Below the pieces are notes generated by a model. It was not told where the DNA came from, ran no database searches, and saw only the letters and a list, made by a program, of their open reading frames with translations. DNA of 64,000 bases from Rhabditoides inermis (lineage: Eukaryota > Nematoda > Chromadorea > Rhabditida > Rhabditidae), in NCBI GenBank assembly GCA_963966185.1, contig CAWZYM010000218.1:62001-126000 (forward strand), given 5' to 3'. The position numbers and the translations under genes are program-made. Below, in pieces: positions 22,044 to 35,969 of the stretch (its first letter is position 1; each line of letters begins with the position of its first letter).

Positions 22044-24060
22044 TTGCAGGTGTCTGCCCAGGTCAGTGCTCACAGGGCACAGATAGATGATCTCTCTCGC
22101 CTGTTCTCCGATCTGTCTCGCCGTCTCGCCGCTCTCTCGCAACAGCTGATCGCCGACCCGACCACTCACATCAAACAGCTGATCGAGGAGAAGGAGAGGC
22201 TCCGGAGCATCGTTATCGTTCATCGACGTCGAGTGCATTCCGGTCTCCATCTATGGCATCGGATCCCTCCGGCCCTCCGCTCGGATACCACCCGCCTTGT
22301 CAAGGTGGTGTTCCCCTACTCCGTGGCCGCCGAAATCGCCGTCAACCGCGCACCCTGGCTGCGCACTTACAACAAGAACATCTTTATCCGGCCATCGCAG
22401 ACGGCTGAGGAGAGCAAGGCAGGATTCGACCTCCTCTGTGAGCGGAACGAGCGCCGCCGCAAGGGAGAGCGGGTGACGATCAGGGACGGAAAGATCATCT
22501 GCCTCGACGACTCCAGCAAGGACACTCTCCACCAGCAAAAGACACAGCCAGCACTACGGTGGCAACAGGAGCCACCACAGCGAACACAACATTCACGGAC
22601 CTCACCAACGCCCTCTGTCTCACTTCTCCCAATATATGTGTTCTCTCTGAGACATGGCTCAAGAGTAAACACACGGACGCCTCACTCACTGCTGTTCTTC
22701 CCTCCTATGCTATCTCTCGCTGCGACCGCCCTCGCAGGAAGGGAGAAGGAGTCGCTATTCTCACCAAGGCGCCTCTCGTCTCTTCCGTCGAACTCTCGCA
22801 CTCTGTAACCGCCTGCCTATGAACTCATAGTCGAAGTCAACTTCTGTAGTTCCTCGATTCGCATATGTGCGGTCTACCCCGCCCCTAGCTGTAGCACCGC
22901 CAACACTGCCGACCTGGTCTCAATTCTTGGAGATCACCTGGACACCGATACACCTATAATCATTCTTGGAGACATCAACCTGCCCGACCTGGACTGGCCG
23001 AACCCATCCCACGCCACTCCCACTAGTCAACCGTTTCTCGACATCTTCTCGCAGTTCGAGCTGAAGCAGCACATCGACAAGCCCACTCATCGCCACGGCA
23101 ACATCCTCGACCTGGTCTACTTCAACGACTGCGTCACCGCATGGTCTATCACTGCTCCGCTCGCCACTTCCGACCACTTTAGAATCACTCTCACCACATC
23201 TATTCCGCGCGTCACTCTCCCGACCGCCTGGAGGAGAGACTACGAGTCCGCCGACTACGACTGCATCTACCGCTGTCTAGTCGCCGTCCCGTGGGCGGAT
23301 CTCTTCCGCGCCACGCCGTCAGCCGACGAGATATACTCCACCTTTGTCGACGTCATCCACCGAGCAATCAATCGCCTCGTCCCCATGAAGAGAGCTTTTC
23401 CGAATGGCGTTCGAGTGCCCGCCTACCTCGCCAACATCACCTTCCACCGCGAGCAGCTGTTCCAAGAGTGGCTGGCTCTTGCAACCACCACTCGAAAGGA
23501 CAAGTTCAACGAGTGCGACGCCAAGTGCAAACGACTGATCGCCAAGTACACGCGTCCTGTCGAGCGTGTCATCGCCCGCAGCAGCCGCCTCTCTTCTCGC
23601 CCGACTGCGTTCATTCGTCGAGACAGCGACGCTCGCTCTGTCGTGAAGGAATCAGCCAAGCATTCCCATGTTGTTCCTATCGCAGTCGCTGAACCACTCT
23701 CCCAGTATCACATTCTACAATGCCAGCATGTCTACAGGGGTTGTTCCTTCTCTCTGGAAGGCCTGTATAGTCACTCCGATTCCGAAGGAGAAGGGCGCCT
23801 CCGATCCAATCAAGTACCGGCCAATCTCGAACACGTACTTCTCCTGCCGTGTATGTTAGCGCATCTTCAAGGAGTCTTTGCTGCATCACATTGCCGCCCG
23901 CTCCATCGTCCCTGCTGAGCAGTTCGGGTTCGTCTCCAGACGATCGACGGAACCGCAACTCTTGCAGTGCCTCAATCACTGGACTGCCGCAGTGGACGAG
24001 AAGCGCACCTTCATCTTTCATGTTATGTACATGAAAATGTGATTCTGGATAAATACATTT
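22044..24060 (+). pseudogene. Broken CR1-like non-LTR retrotransposon
   Basis: A GC-richer insert read on the plus strand. The first frame (22044-22580) has an N-terminal coiled coil (LSRLFSDLSRRLAALSQQLI) followed by a basic region, like a LINE ORF1. It then shifts frame into an AP-endonuclease domain: SETWL, GVAIL, GDINLPDLDW and SDHF motifs between about 22.6 and 23.2 kb, with another frameshift near 22820. Reverse transcriptase starts (VPSLWKACIVTPIPKEKG, YRPISNT, AEQFGF..RST) but breaks at a TAG near 23857 and stops about 24015, before the catalytic YxDD. A 3'-tail-like ...GATTCTGGATAAATAC follows. The order ORF1-EN-RT and the motifs fit the CR1 clade known from nematodes. Frameshifts and the missing RT core make it inactive. 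Confidence 0.85.
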
Positions 24061-24321
24061 TTAATTATACGATTTGATTCGATTTAATTTAACGTGATAA
24101 ATTAGGGATACACAATGACGCCATGACTATGAGGTTTTATAAAAAAAAATATTTAACGGTACACGACTTATCTATGGACGAGGGCAAACTGAGATTATTA
24201 TGATTGTTTGGTTTCTTACTATGATTCTTCCTTACTGTATAAACGAAATACTATTTTGAGATGTTGAGAAACGATTCTCTTCAGACAATATCGGGGCATC
24301 TTCCTGATAAATTCGAAACTA

Positions 24322-24487
24322 TTAGTAATCAGTCATCAGTTGTAGCAAAAGTAGAGAAGCTTTTTTTGAAGATTTATCTTGTTCACTTGATTCAAAAAAC
24401 TTAGTAGCGGTCTCAACCAGCCTAGGTTTTCTGCGATCGAGATCCGCGCACACATCCACTGTGCTACCGCCACGATTCAAGTGATGT
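24322..24487 (-). CDS. Isolated candidate terminal exon
   Basis: After acceptor tttctag the frame encodes 54 residues beginning HHLNRGGSTVDVCADLDRRK and ending ...LLQLMTDY, TAA at 24322-24324. It needs a phase-2 upstream exon. It lies downstream of the GPCR ending at 25248 and would fit in phase as an alternative tail to that gene's exon 13. No family recognised. Confidence 0.35.
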
Positions 24488-24519
24488 CTAGAAATATGCA
24501 GCAAGTCTATAATACACAT

Positions 24520-25240
24520 AGGTAAACAGTGTTTTCATTCTTCACTAACATTCAAAAAAACATAAACAAAAATGCCTAAGCTCATAGATTTCTTAAAAAA
24601 ATGTTTCTATACCTCATTTTCAACCGGAAACGCATGTATTGTTATTCCGTTATCCGATTTCATGCATGCGTGGTCTCTGGTGTGTGAAATGATGTAACCG
24701 ATTCGTTTCCTTTTTGTATGATTCATTATTAGTTTTCTTCTTCTCTGGCACTGCATACTTAATGTGATCTTCGATTCTCTGAATGTCTGAATATCTTCCG
24801 GGTTACGTCTCTATAGTCTACTCCAAACACTCACTTACTCATCCTCCCCTCTTCTAGAATGACAAAAAAAGAATATTACGTGCGACTAGATACAGATACA
24901 CATATCATGCCTGTGTAGAACGATGTTACTGATTTGTTTCCCCTTTGTATGGTTCAGAGTTAGTTTTTTTCTACTACATAGATACACATTCCATGCCTGT
25001 CAACCATTTTGAAACGTGCAAACTCTCAAAAACGATTTTTTTTTTCATCGAAAAATACTCAGATATAAAGTACAAGTACAGACGTAGTACCTCGTATTTT
25101 ATTAAAAAGGGGAGAGAGCGGAAAAATAGCGTCGCAACATGTGTCCAACACGTACCCTGCGGCAGAGAGATCAATGTTTCGAAGTAAGAATGATGCTTTT
25201 TGATCGATGGAAGAAGAACAAAAAGATGAAGAAGAAGAAG
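24520..25240. other. Intergenic, nothing coding recognised
   Basis: AT-rich. A minus-strand AATAAA (complement of 25098-25103) lies about 145 nt past the stop of the GPCR at 25.2-32.1 kb and could serve as its poly(A) signal. Confidence 0.45.
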
Positions 25241-25247
25241 ATCTTTT

Positions 25248-26084
25248 TCAAAGAAACGCGTCCGCTTCGTCGAACATTACGTTTTCCGCCAGCATGCACT
25301 CATCTGAAAAGTATACAAATTATTATTGAAGCTTGCCTAAAGTTACAGAAGTAAAAAAAGTGCGTGCCATGCATTTGAAGAGTGCAAAAAAAAGCAAGCC
25401 GTGAGTTGAGAGAAGAACGAAACACAAAGCCGATTAGGTTTGTGAAGGGAACTCAGAACACCACGCAATCTATCGATTATCGATTGGTGGCGATTACCTG
25501 ACGAACGGGTCGTCTCTAGTTCACTGAGGGAAAGATGTTGCACTAGAAGGAGTACGGTAGGATGGAGACAAGGGTACTGTATGCTACAGTGCGAGCAACA
25601 TATACGAGTGGGGTGGAAGTCTACTTTTGACTACAGTGCGAGCTATATGACTACACTGTAAGATAAAAGAATACCGTACACTACAGTGCGGCGAGCAATA
25701 TAAAAAAGTGTAAGTTCAGAATGTGATGAGCTAGAGTTGAAGAGCGAACCATTCAAATAAAACAAAAACAAAGTAGTATAATAACTTACACTCTTGTTGT
25801 TTGGATGGAGGAGACGGCATGATAATCGTTCGAGACGTTCGCTCGTTGCCCTATGAATATCACATAGATATGCACATTCTTAGATCCTAACACCTACCGT
25901 AATGTAGGTTCGGCTCTTGGATATTGTTAGAGTGGAGGGGAAGACTTGTGAGAGCAGACTGCGCAGGCGACTGGAATGTACTCTCTCTCTCTCTCCTCTC
26001 TCCTCTCTCTCTCTCCTCTCTCTCTTTCTCTCTCCTCCTCTCTCTCCCCCCTCTCTCTTTTTTTCTCTCACCCTCTCTCCCCCT

Positions 26085-26118
<34 letters not shown>

Positions 26119-26760
26119 CTCTCACTCTCGCTCCCCTCCCTCTCTCTCTCTCCTCTCTTTCTCTCTCTTTTCTCTCACTCTCTTTCTCCCCCCCCTCTCT
26201 CTCTCCCCCCCCCCCTCTCTTTCTCTCTCTCTCTCTCTCTCACTCTCTCTCTCCCCTTACCTTGCCATCATGTTTCTGAATCTGCTCGAGAAGGCGATGT
26301 AGACGAAGAATGAGAGTGATATGTTGCATAGCCCGAGGAATAGCCCTATCGTGTGAGCCTCACACACTCCAGAAGAGTGAACCACCTAGAAAGTAGGCTT
26401 TTGTATGTAATTTTTTGGAGTTTACTTTACAAATAACAAAAAGTACATCATGTCTTTGAATGTATGCAATATTATTGTACTCTGTAATATCATTATACAT
26501 TTCCGTCACAAAAGTGAATACTCAACTATATACTTTGAGTGCAGGTGTATGACATTTCTTCACTACACATAGTTGTTTATTTATGAGTGTTTTCCCCCTC
26601 TCTTTCTTTCTTCCTTTCATTCCGAGACTGTTAGCATCTCATTTCCCATTAAACCAGAGGATTCCCATCACATTTACATACGAAATGAAACTCCTTCCCT
26701 CCAACGCCAGCACACAATACACAATCGCCAAAAGTTTCGCTTCTCATTTAGGGTGTTTGC

Positions 26761-26799
<39 letters not shown>

Positions 26800-29700
26800 A
26801 CCCTGGTTGCTGTGTTTTTGTTTCCCTCGAGCCCTCAACGGAACAGCAATGTGCTGGTAATGGAATAGACAATGGCGGCGCCAAAAGGTGCAATTTCCAG
26901 GGGCCTTTTTCTACCTGTGGTCCCGCGAATGTGGCATAGAGTAGAACCGGCACGGTAGGAGTCTCGGAAACCAGCTGAAATTAGTGTCTCAAACCACAAT
27001 ACACAAATAGATTCCAGACATTTGTAGTTTTTGTAGTGAACATTATTCAAAATGCACCAATTTCTCACCTGCAGTGTCGTTGTAATTAGAGTGATTCGCG
27101 TCACGGTTCGCTTCTCGGCACTGTAATTAGTTATTCGAAATGATTAATTGGTCCCGCCGCGAGTAGCCTGCGTAACTACACACTCACGAAAAGTGTTGGT
27201 TCGACGAGAGCGATTCGACGTGATGAAAGAGCAGACGGTAGACAATGGAACCTGTGAGTTGACATGGATCAATCAAGCAATCAATCAATAAATCGATACC
27301 TGTCATGAATACGAGTAGTAGTAGTGGTACGACAATCGCACAGAGAAGATTGCCAGCAGCTTGGATGCGATCCAAAAGCACAATCGCCGGCACTGAAATC
27401 CAGTCATAAGTACGCTTCACACCGAACGTAAAACAAATCAGATACAGTTCAAACCAATCATTTTTTCATTGAGATGTTGAGAAAAGAAGTGCAACCCACC
27501 GGGGCTACTGACAATGTTGACGGTCTGCCGTCCACACATGTCGACGTTGATGACCGGCGTGCGGTTGAGGGCGTAGGTGAGGAAGAGCAGCATGCCGGAC
27601 ACGGCTGCAAACGCCTCATTTATGGATGTGTACTTATGGATGTATTAGCTGTCATAGCTGTATTAGCTGTATTGTATTTATATTAGTGTTAGCTGCATTT
27701 ATGTTAGTATTAGCTGTATTGTATTTCTGGATGTATTAGCTGATCTCTATCGATGGATATGAACGTCCATGCAATGTGGAGCGAGATCTAGGCCTTTTTA
27801 GGTTTTTTTGTTTTGTTTTAAAAGCTTGTGTGTGATGCTGCTTGTGATACATAGGAGCACTAAATGCACGAAACACAAATAAAAGAATGTTCATGCTACC
27901 GTAAGGGTGGGGTGAATGATGCGGCCTTGGGAGATTAGCATATGATGCGAGTCCGGATCATTAATTCTGCATTGATTAGGAAAGGCTCACCCATGAAGAC
28001 ATAGCTCCTGGTGAGGTTGCGTCGAGTGGCGAGTGTCTTGGAGTGACTGGGGAAGAACACATGCAGATAACACTCGCCCGTCATCAGAATAGTCAGCCTG
28101 AAACAGAGAGGCTAATTTGCATAATCAGTTCTTATCCGAGACCACCTTGTAATGAATGGTTTTTGGTTTCCGATTCTGGTTGCAGCCGCGTTTGGTTCAC
28201 GGAAGATTCGCGCCGGTCTTTCTTCCAGCCCTCTTTCTTCCACACCAATTCCAATTACACTCAGGGCTTAGGAAGACCAGTGGGAGAACACTCTCATAAA
28301 ATGGGGATTAATTACTCATCGCGCGCTATCTCGATTTCGGCAAGTCGGCGCCGCATTATTTGCAGCTCAACCCGAATGAGAGGGAGGGAGAGGGAGAGGG
28401 AGGGAGGGAGAGAGAGGGGGAAGGAGGAGAGAGAAGAGAAAAAAATATGTTAATGAACTACGTACGTGAGCATGACTAGGTTTATATGTACGAGGAAGTA
28501 CGATTGTTATTAGGTCCTCAGATTCTCTCTCTTTCCCTTTCAATGGCCCTTGATTAGATAATTCGTGGGGCTATTAACAGGCGCCGGAGAAAGGGAACGC
28601 TCGAAAAAGGCGTCAAAACCTAGGCAAGCCCAATGCTGATGATGATCTCGAGAATAAAAACGTAGTTAAGAAGCATTTCCGCATTAAGCCAATCCCACGC
28701 GATTGCATTATGGCGGAACGGAATTGAGTTTCTTTCGCGATGTGTTTTACACTTCATACTACCATACACATTCCACAAGTGCCGTGTGCCGGTTTCGAAT
28801 AAATTGCTACGCTTCCAAATGCCGCTCACCACATTGCGCAGAATCCGAATACGTTGGCAAAGTAGACCTGGTAGGGCCACATGCGCCAGTAGAACATCTC
28901 CATTTGTGACGATGGCTCCCACGCCTAAAACTCATAAGTTTCATTGTTCCGGAAGTAATGCTGTGTCTCTGCGTCATGTTGTGTGTCCATGACAGTTGTT
29001 TATGCTTTCCGAGGGTGTGTGCATGAGTTTCAATTCAACCCTCCTCTAAAGCAAAATACTAGATGTTTATTCATGTATCGCGTGATTGGCTAAAGTATCT
29101 GCGAACTTGACTGTGTTACTAACATTTAACTTTTAATCAGGGGTGACATTTCTAAATAAATATGTCAATGACTGACCCGCACGATTCTGAGTGCCTGCAG
29201 CAGAAAGAGAAGCATCGTCAGTGTGTTCATCAACTGAAAACCATACATTACTAGTCAAAAGTCTGTGACGTCATCTGATCCAAATGCATCACATTCATCG
29301 ATGGACCCCTTGTAAGCAGCTAGCGACTCGTACTCGAGAGCCTTAGGTCAGTCCCCTTATTGGCTTGGTCGACGGTTGTATAACTTGATTCTGCTGATAA
29401 ACAAACTTTATTTTTCACTTCTAAATTCACTTCTGGTTTTGCACAAAAAGACCTTTGTTTCGTGAAACAACTTTGTACGTGGTATATGTATAGAGTTATG
29501 CCGGTTCTCAGTATACCCTTCCAGCACGTCTGTGGGTCTCATTACCCGATGCTCGGTGTATAATATCCTCGCCCTACTTTCACCCTACTTTTACTTCCAA
29601 GAACATTGCCTATTCAAGTGGCAAAGGGGGCGATAGAGGAAGAGTGATGATGTGCTAATGAAGGCGATGTTGCGCGGCCCGTGGAGCAAGCAACGCGCAC

Positions 29701-31931
29701 AAAAACCTGATTACTGATGAAATGGGTATACGCTTATTTATCGGGGGGAGAGAACGCTTTTTGCAGCCGGTGTATACGTAATCTGCTACCCAGGCATCCC
29801 TCCCCTCGTCCGAACACTGCGGTAGGTATGATGCCGGAGGCAATCGTAAGCACGCATACACTCTCTTTGTGTGGGGGGGGAAGAAAGAAGGACAATGAAC
29901 TCTCGAGCCGTTCTCTTTCGTAAGTAGTGAATATAACAACACAGATGTGTGTGTGTGTTTTCAACATGTTGTAACACGCAATTATGTGAATTAGAGACAC
30001 TGGCTCGTCGCTATTCATGTCATTTTAACAGAACGAAAGAGAGAAAGAGAGAGGGGGAAAGAGAGAGAGAGAGAGAGGGGGAAAGACGGATATAGAGATA
30101 AATGAACAAAGAGTGATGAGCGGGATATTATTGTGATACTTACTCCGTTGGACATCAGTGCGATATTTGCGGGGAACCATGCCGTTTGTGTGAGGTTGGG
30201 GCGAATGTCTAGTTTAGTTAGAGATTGTTGCAACTCGTTAGACCATTGTCGTATTCATAACATGAACAAAAGACAAAATGTGTAGTGCATTTTAGAATTG
30301 ATAAGATGAAAAGAACAAGTAGGGGGACAATACTATGCTCTTCTTTCTTTAGACGGATGAATAAGGATACTGAAGCCTAATGGAAACAGCGGGAAATTCG
30401 GAGCGTAGTAAAATAGTTATGGAGCTGGTATATAAGTCATATGACAGACACTGAAAAATCTAATTTCTATTCAGTAGCTACTGTTGTGTAGATATTATTC
30501 ACCCTGAATATTAACATACAAAGGAACGTATAACTAATGAAAATGGTAAACGACTCACAAGCTTGGCGCAGAGCATGCGAATAGCGATGTAGTGCTTGAT
30601 CTGATCCGAGTTGTAGATGAGCAGATTGAGGCAGTTTCCGACGATGGCAAGACAGAAGATCACCAGGAACCCATAGCCCATCAGTAGGGTGTGGAGAGGA
30701 CGCTGCTCGCATGCGAGTGAACCCTCAATGCAATTCATCAAACAGTTTGTCATTACAGTGAACCCTGTTGTCAATTTACCTATTAGTTTATCGTTATCAT
30801 TACATGTATATGCATTCTGATAGATCATGTCTGCAGAACTCTATTAGTAATCTGTTTTGAGATGTTTTGTGCAGCCCGCGAGAATTCTCACAGGGTTCCG
30901 CTATGAATGTGTAGCCAACACGTTACATACAGAAAAGGAGATGAGGAAATGAGTGAGTTAGAAAAACGAAACGGAAACCAGATGCATAACTTTGTGTTTT
31001 AGCCTGTGAAACTCCTGGAACGATGACGTTGTTGCCAACGCGAGTAGGTTTTCTCTTTTCCTCTAATGCTCTTCGTCTTCGAGTAGGCGTTTTCGAGTAA
31101 ACAAGGAAACAATGCTAAATACAAAAAAATTCTATATTTGGACATACTAAGTTATGTAGCGTATGCTGCGAGTAGGTGATGAGGACGTGACTCATAGACT
31201 CATACTCCATTTTCGAACCCGCCACATTTGCTATTCTCATATCCCACGGGAAGTAATCATACGCTGATGAGCTAATCAAAGCGCGTAGTATCCTTGTCGC
31301 CAGCGAAAATTCACGCACTGCGAAATGGCGACATGTAATGCGTTGGTCACATGTTTTCGCAGCCACTACTCACATTATTATCCCTAATCCAATCTCATCT
31401 TATCATGTGTGTCTCGCTGTTGCGACACTCAAAACAAAAAGAAGAAGCAGCTTTCGTTATGGGGAAAAGCTCAGTGTCCCCTGAAAATGAAGCTGATTGC
31501 GAGTTGTGCTTTGCGCGTTTCGGCATTGCGAATGCATGGAAAGTCCGCGCTCATCGCTCACCCCTTGAATAGAGGGACGGTGGCCATCGCTCATTCCCCT
31601 ACACGCAGTCTCGTCACTTTATTCGGAAAGGGTTTTTGATCAGTGAATCACCAGGGTAATTTTGCAGCATTCCCGTAACAGTTGGTGAGCGCCGCTATTT
31701 GGAATAGCCTAGAATTGGGGGCCGACGGAGCCGCTTTCGGCGGTTGAGCCGTCCTTATAGCGGGTGTAGCGGGAAAATCGAACTTTCTCAGAACTTCCGC
31801 AGGTGTGCATTTCTTATGCGGCTACTGCGATTTGTCTGCTGCTGCTTTTTATGCATATATCTCGGAACCGCGATGGGGCGTTGCCGCGCGTAGGAGAGAC
31901 ACATAAATACGTCAAACAACGTGGAATGAGC

Positions 31932-32028
<97 letters not shown>

Positions 32029-32128
32029 GTACCTCGTTGCTCTGTCGATTGCACAGCATGGACATCATGTTGACCAGCGGGTCATCCTCTTCCTCCTCCA
32101 CTCCGCTCGCGTTTTGATTATACAACAT
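25248..32128 (-). CDS. FMRFamide-receptor-like GPCR, copy A, complete
   Basis: Fifteen exons: 32128-32033, 30723-30559, 29233-29177, 28924-28830, 28097-27991, 27604-27500, 27392-27300, 27251-27188, 27120-27069, 26974-26915, 26385-26261, 25970-25898, 25850-25792, 25523-25498, 25303-25248. Phases agree throughout (1233 nt, 410 aa). The N-terminus MLYNQNASGVEEEEDD is acidic with an N-glycosylation site. TM1 is ...FCLAIVGNCLNLLIY; TM2 LMNTLTMLLFLLQALRIV; then MWPYQVYFANVFGFCAMWLT (TM3) and TGECYLHVFFPSHSKT, where DRY is ECY. TM5 follows VPAIVLL; TM6 spans ITLITTTLQ...VPVLLYATF; TM7 GLFLGLCNISLSFFVYIAFS has no NPxxY proline; then SRFRNMMA and a polar tail ending DEADAFL. Such receptors bind neuropeptides at the neuron or muscle membrane; the ligand is unknown. 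The last three exons are least certain: a GAGT/gtaagt donor for exon 13 would end the protein earlier. Exon 2 has an unusual TTGAG acceptor. Confidence 0.88.
25981..26252. repeat. Long (CT)n / poly-pyrimidine tract
   Basis: About 270 bp of CT, CCT and C-run sequence filling the intron between the TM7 exon and the first tail exon of GPCR copy A. On the gene's strand it is a GA tract beginning a few bases after the donor gtaagg. Confidence 0.95.
31935..32024. repeat. (GA)n microsatellite beside GPCR copy A exon 1
   Basis: On the gene strand it is (CT)n starting about 8 nt after the exon-1 donor gtacgc. The same arrangement occurs at the copy-B exon 1 (43841-43943). Confidence 0.95.
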
Positions 32129-32355
32129 CTAAATCTGAACAAATAAACAATCGTAAGCCGTTCGACACGATAATAATAGGGAGACGTCTACAGGTTTATA
32201 GCCTCGCGAAATACATATGACGAACAAACATGCGATCGAATCGGCGCGCATCGAATGGGATTAGAGATGAAAAGAAATGAGAGAACAGTTAATGGTGCAA
32301 AAAAATACAGTGTAGTATCGAGTATGTATTCTTGAGAGGCAGAAGAGGAAGAGTG

Positions 32356-32435
<80 letters not shown>

Positions 32436-33784
32436 GGCCATTCTATTTGCCACGCGGTCTCACCTACGAAAAAGTGAGAAGTAAATGTGACAGATCAATC
32501 ATTAATTACTTACCGCTCTAATCACATCATTCTACTGATTCATTTACAATAGTACAACAGCGGCTGTGGAAAATTCCCAAGAGGGCTAGGCATGTGATAA
32601 TCGGGGTTTTAGAGAGCGTGTTAGGAAGTTATTGAGCAAAATCATGTCAAGCACTTATTATATGGAACACAAATCTAATGAATGGAGCACATGTTTGAAT
32701 AAATGATTGGCTTAACGAAGTGAATCACTATTCGCATTCGCACGGTCTTTGAGAAAAACATGTTGAAAGCGGTATGTTTGCTACTCCTGTGTTTAAATGA
32801 AACGAGAAAAAATACACACATTCACAATCTACGCATTTGATGAAATGAAATGAGCGGCGACAGACGTTTTTAGCTTGAGAAGAGAAGGGATGATGAACGA
32901 AGGGAAGATGCATGATACTACATACACAACGCGAAGAAAAGTAGTAGTGTATGTAGTAGAGCGAAAACAGCAAGAAAATTAATTATATACCAGCTTGGGA
33001 TGCGACCCTTTCTTACAGAAAGATGACGAGGTTGGAAAAGTAACAGTGCCACCTATTGAATAGCGCCGAGGCTTATTATCGAGAAAAAAACACATATAGA
33101 AATACATGGTTGTACATACGAATGATTTTTGCTCCTCTTCTCACTTATTAGCCATTACAGTAGCGGTAGCGAGTGAGTAGGAGAGTGAGTGAGAGGGAGG
33201 GAGATGGAACTCCTGCTCGCACTGCCATACCGAGTGGGCGTGGCTTGTCGAGTCGTGGCATCTTCTGTCCTTTTCAGATGCATTGAGAGGAGAGGAAGGG
33301 AATTGTTATGACATATTATTCACAAACGAAGGAAATGAGATATAGCGAAAATAAAAACGCAATTTAGTGATGAGAACAGAATGAGGAGTAGAAACTGTTG
33401 GAAACAGAGATATACAAAGAGAAAGAACGATAACAAGGGCGAAAGAGAGCTGAAGAAAGGGAGAATGTGTCACATCTCATAACATATTCACTGTCTCCAT
33501 TCCACAACGATGTGCCAGACATAGTGCCTTTGAGATAAGAGGGCTGCAGTACTATTGTTGTGGTTCTAGAAACCCAAGAATGTGAATTCGCGAAGACTGT
33601 GAACTGTGAGACGTGACAGGGTGGTCGCCAATCGAAAGCGCGACCTCCATGTTTTTTGGTCCACATTTGCAGACGGATAGAGATACACTTTTTTATATTT
33701 TGTGTACTAGAAGACACTTTTCATAATTACAGGGATCCCCCGCGAAATCTCGAAAAGAGGTGGTGAAAGAAAGGAGAACGCGTG

Positions 33785-33787
<3 letters not shown>

Positions 33788-33842
<55 letters not shown>

Positions 33843-33868
33843 GGTATGGGAGGGAGAGAGGGGGGGGA

Positions 33869-33963
<95 letters not shown>
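33788..33963. repeat. (GA)n microsatellite
   Basis: About 175 bp of GA with a short interruption near 33840-33875, marking the junction between the two tandem units. Confidence 0.95.
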
Positions 33964-33967
<4 letters not shown>

Positions 33968-34429
33968 GGGCCATTCTATTCGCCACGCGGTCTCAAAAAA
34001 GTGAGAAGTGACAGATTAATCATTAATTACTGATCACTATAATCGCATCCCGATACTGATTCATTAATGATAGTACAACAGAGGTGGAGTCCCGAGGGCA
34101 AGCCGTGTGATACACGATTTTTGAATGGCGTGTTGGGAAGTTATCAAGGGAAATCATGTCAAGCACTTAATACAAGGAACGCAAATATAATGAATAAAGC
34201 ACATGGTCGAATGAATGTTTGATGAAAGCTAAGTGAAATAGGATCGCTGAGAAAACATGAAGCGGTGATGTTGATAATCCTATCTTGAAACTAAATGAAA
34301 TCGTGAGAAAAATACACACACACAATCACAGTTTGATGAAAACGAGCAGAGGTTTCTTATTGAGAAGAGAATGAAAGACGAACGATCGTATGAGTTAGAT
34401 ACGAGCGGAAAGAGAATAGAAGCAAAAAC

Positions 34430-34579
<150 letters not shown>

Positions 34580-34919
34580 ATAGCTGTGGGATGCGACCCA
34601 TTCCTCATAGAAAGAGATAAATGACGAGGTTTGAAAAATAACAGTGCTAATAATTGAATAGCGCCGAAGCTTGTTATTGAGAATGGCACATATGGAAATA
34701 CATGGTTGTACAATAATGTTTGCCCATCTCCTACTTGTTATCTATTACAGTAGTGAGTGAGTGGGAGAGTGAGTGAGTGAGACAGTGAGAAAGAAGGGAG
34801 CTCAGACTGCGAGGCGAGGGGGCGGAGCCGGTGGCATCTCGCATCTTCTGTCCTTTTCAGATGCATGCAGCGAAGCGGCTAGGGAATTGTTATGACATAT
34901 TATTCACACTTGGAAGAAA

Positions 34920-34921
<2 letters not shown>

Positions 34922-35014
<93 letters not shown>
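34922..35014. repeat. (TA)n microsatellite
   Basis: About 93 bp of alternating TA with one TTTA interruption, replacing a GA/AT-rich segment of the neighbouring unit. Confidence 0.95.
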
Positions 35015-35018
<4 letters not shown>

Positions 35019-35918
35019 TCCCGAAAAAAACAACGAACTTCTACTTATGAGGACATGAGGACGGGAGACAAAATTAACATAAATAGAATTTAGCCGAGAT
35101 ACACAAAGCGAATGATTACAAGCTAACGGAGAAAGAAAAGTGAAGAAAGGGAGAAAGTGCCACATCTCATAAATCTTCAATTCACCACAAGGATGTGCCT
35201 GTCTGTGTCTGTGATACAAGAGTGGTCCGGGGAATAGAGACGTAAACCTTTTTTGTATTTTATGTACTAGAAGACACTTTTGATAATTACAGGGGATCCC
35301 TCGCGAAATCTCAAAAAAGAGAGAAGGAGAGAGAGAGAGAGAGAGAAGGGCGGCTCGTATTGCATGATGAAAATACTGACATTCAGCATTCATCTCGGAC
35401 GTGGCGGGCGCAGGAATGATGTATGTAGATTGTAGACATGTCTGGGTTATCTGCCACTGCCGCTGTAGCTCGTTCTCTCGTGTTGTTTATCTACATATTT
35501 CTTCGCTACGCTTCATGAATTGCATCAATAAAACATATAGGGGGAGAGAAAATGGAAGAGAATGCAGATTCGGGGCGACATCTTTCGGCTCAAGCGAAGA
35601 CGCGGAGAAAGCCTAGAGGAAACTTGTTACTTGACGAAATTGACGAAACGCGTGTTAATGATGAAATTCACAGATTCTGTATGCGTTGTTGAACTTTTTG
35701 CCCTCTAAAAGCGAGCCGTATTCGAGATGAAGGGGGAGAAGCAGGTGTCTCGAGCTCAAATAGACATGGGATTCGAAAAAGTCTAGTTTGTCTATTTGTC
35801 GCACAGACATGAATATTTCAAGACGTTGAACAACGCGCTCCTTTACGGCCTATGCAAATGGCCAAATAGGATATGTGCTGGGTGGCTGGGTGGGCAGACA
35901 TATTTTAACCTTCTCTTT

Positions 35919-35969
<51 letters not shown>

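Noticed and set aside
22251..23177. Minus-strand frames opposite the LINE
   Set aside because: Shadows of the endonuclease/ORF1 coding strand.
30155..30219. Possible extra GPCR copy-A exon (PNLTQTAWFPANIALMSNG)
   Set aside because: It has a good donor (gtaagt) and a partial counterpart in copy B near 41.17 kb, but its phase does not fit between exons 2 and 3, and copy B keeps only the last ~25 nt. Not included in the model.
33364..33717. 117-codon minus-strand frame with a relative at 45254-45625
   Set aside because: The similarity is explained by segmental duplication; the frames differ at both ends, and no motif or splice site supports a gene.
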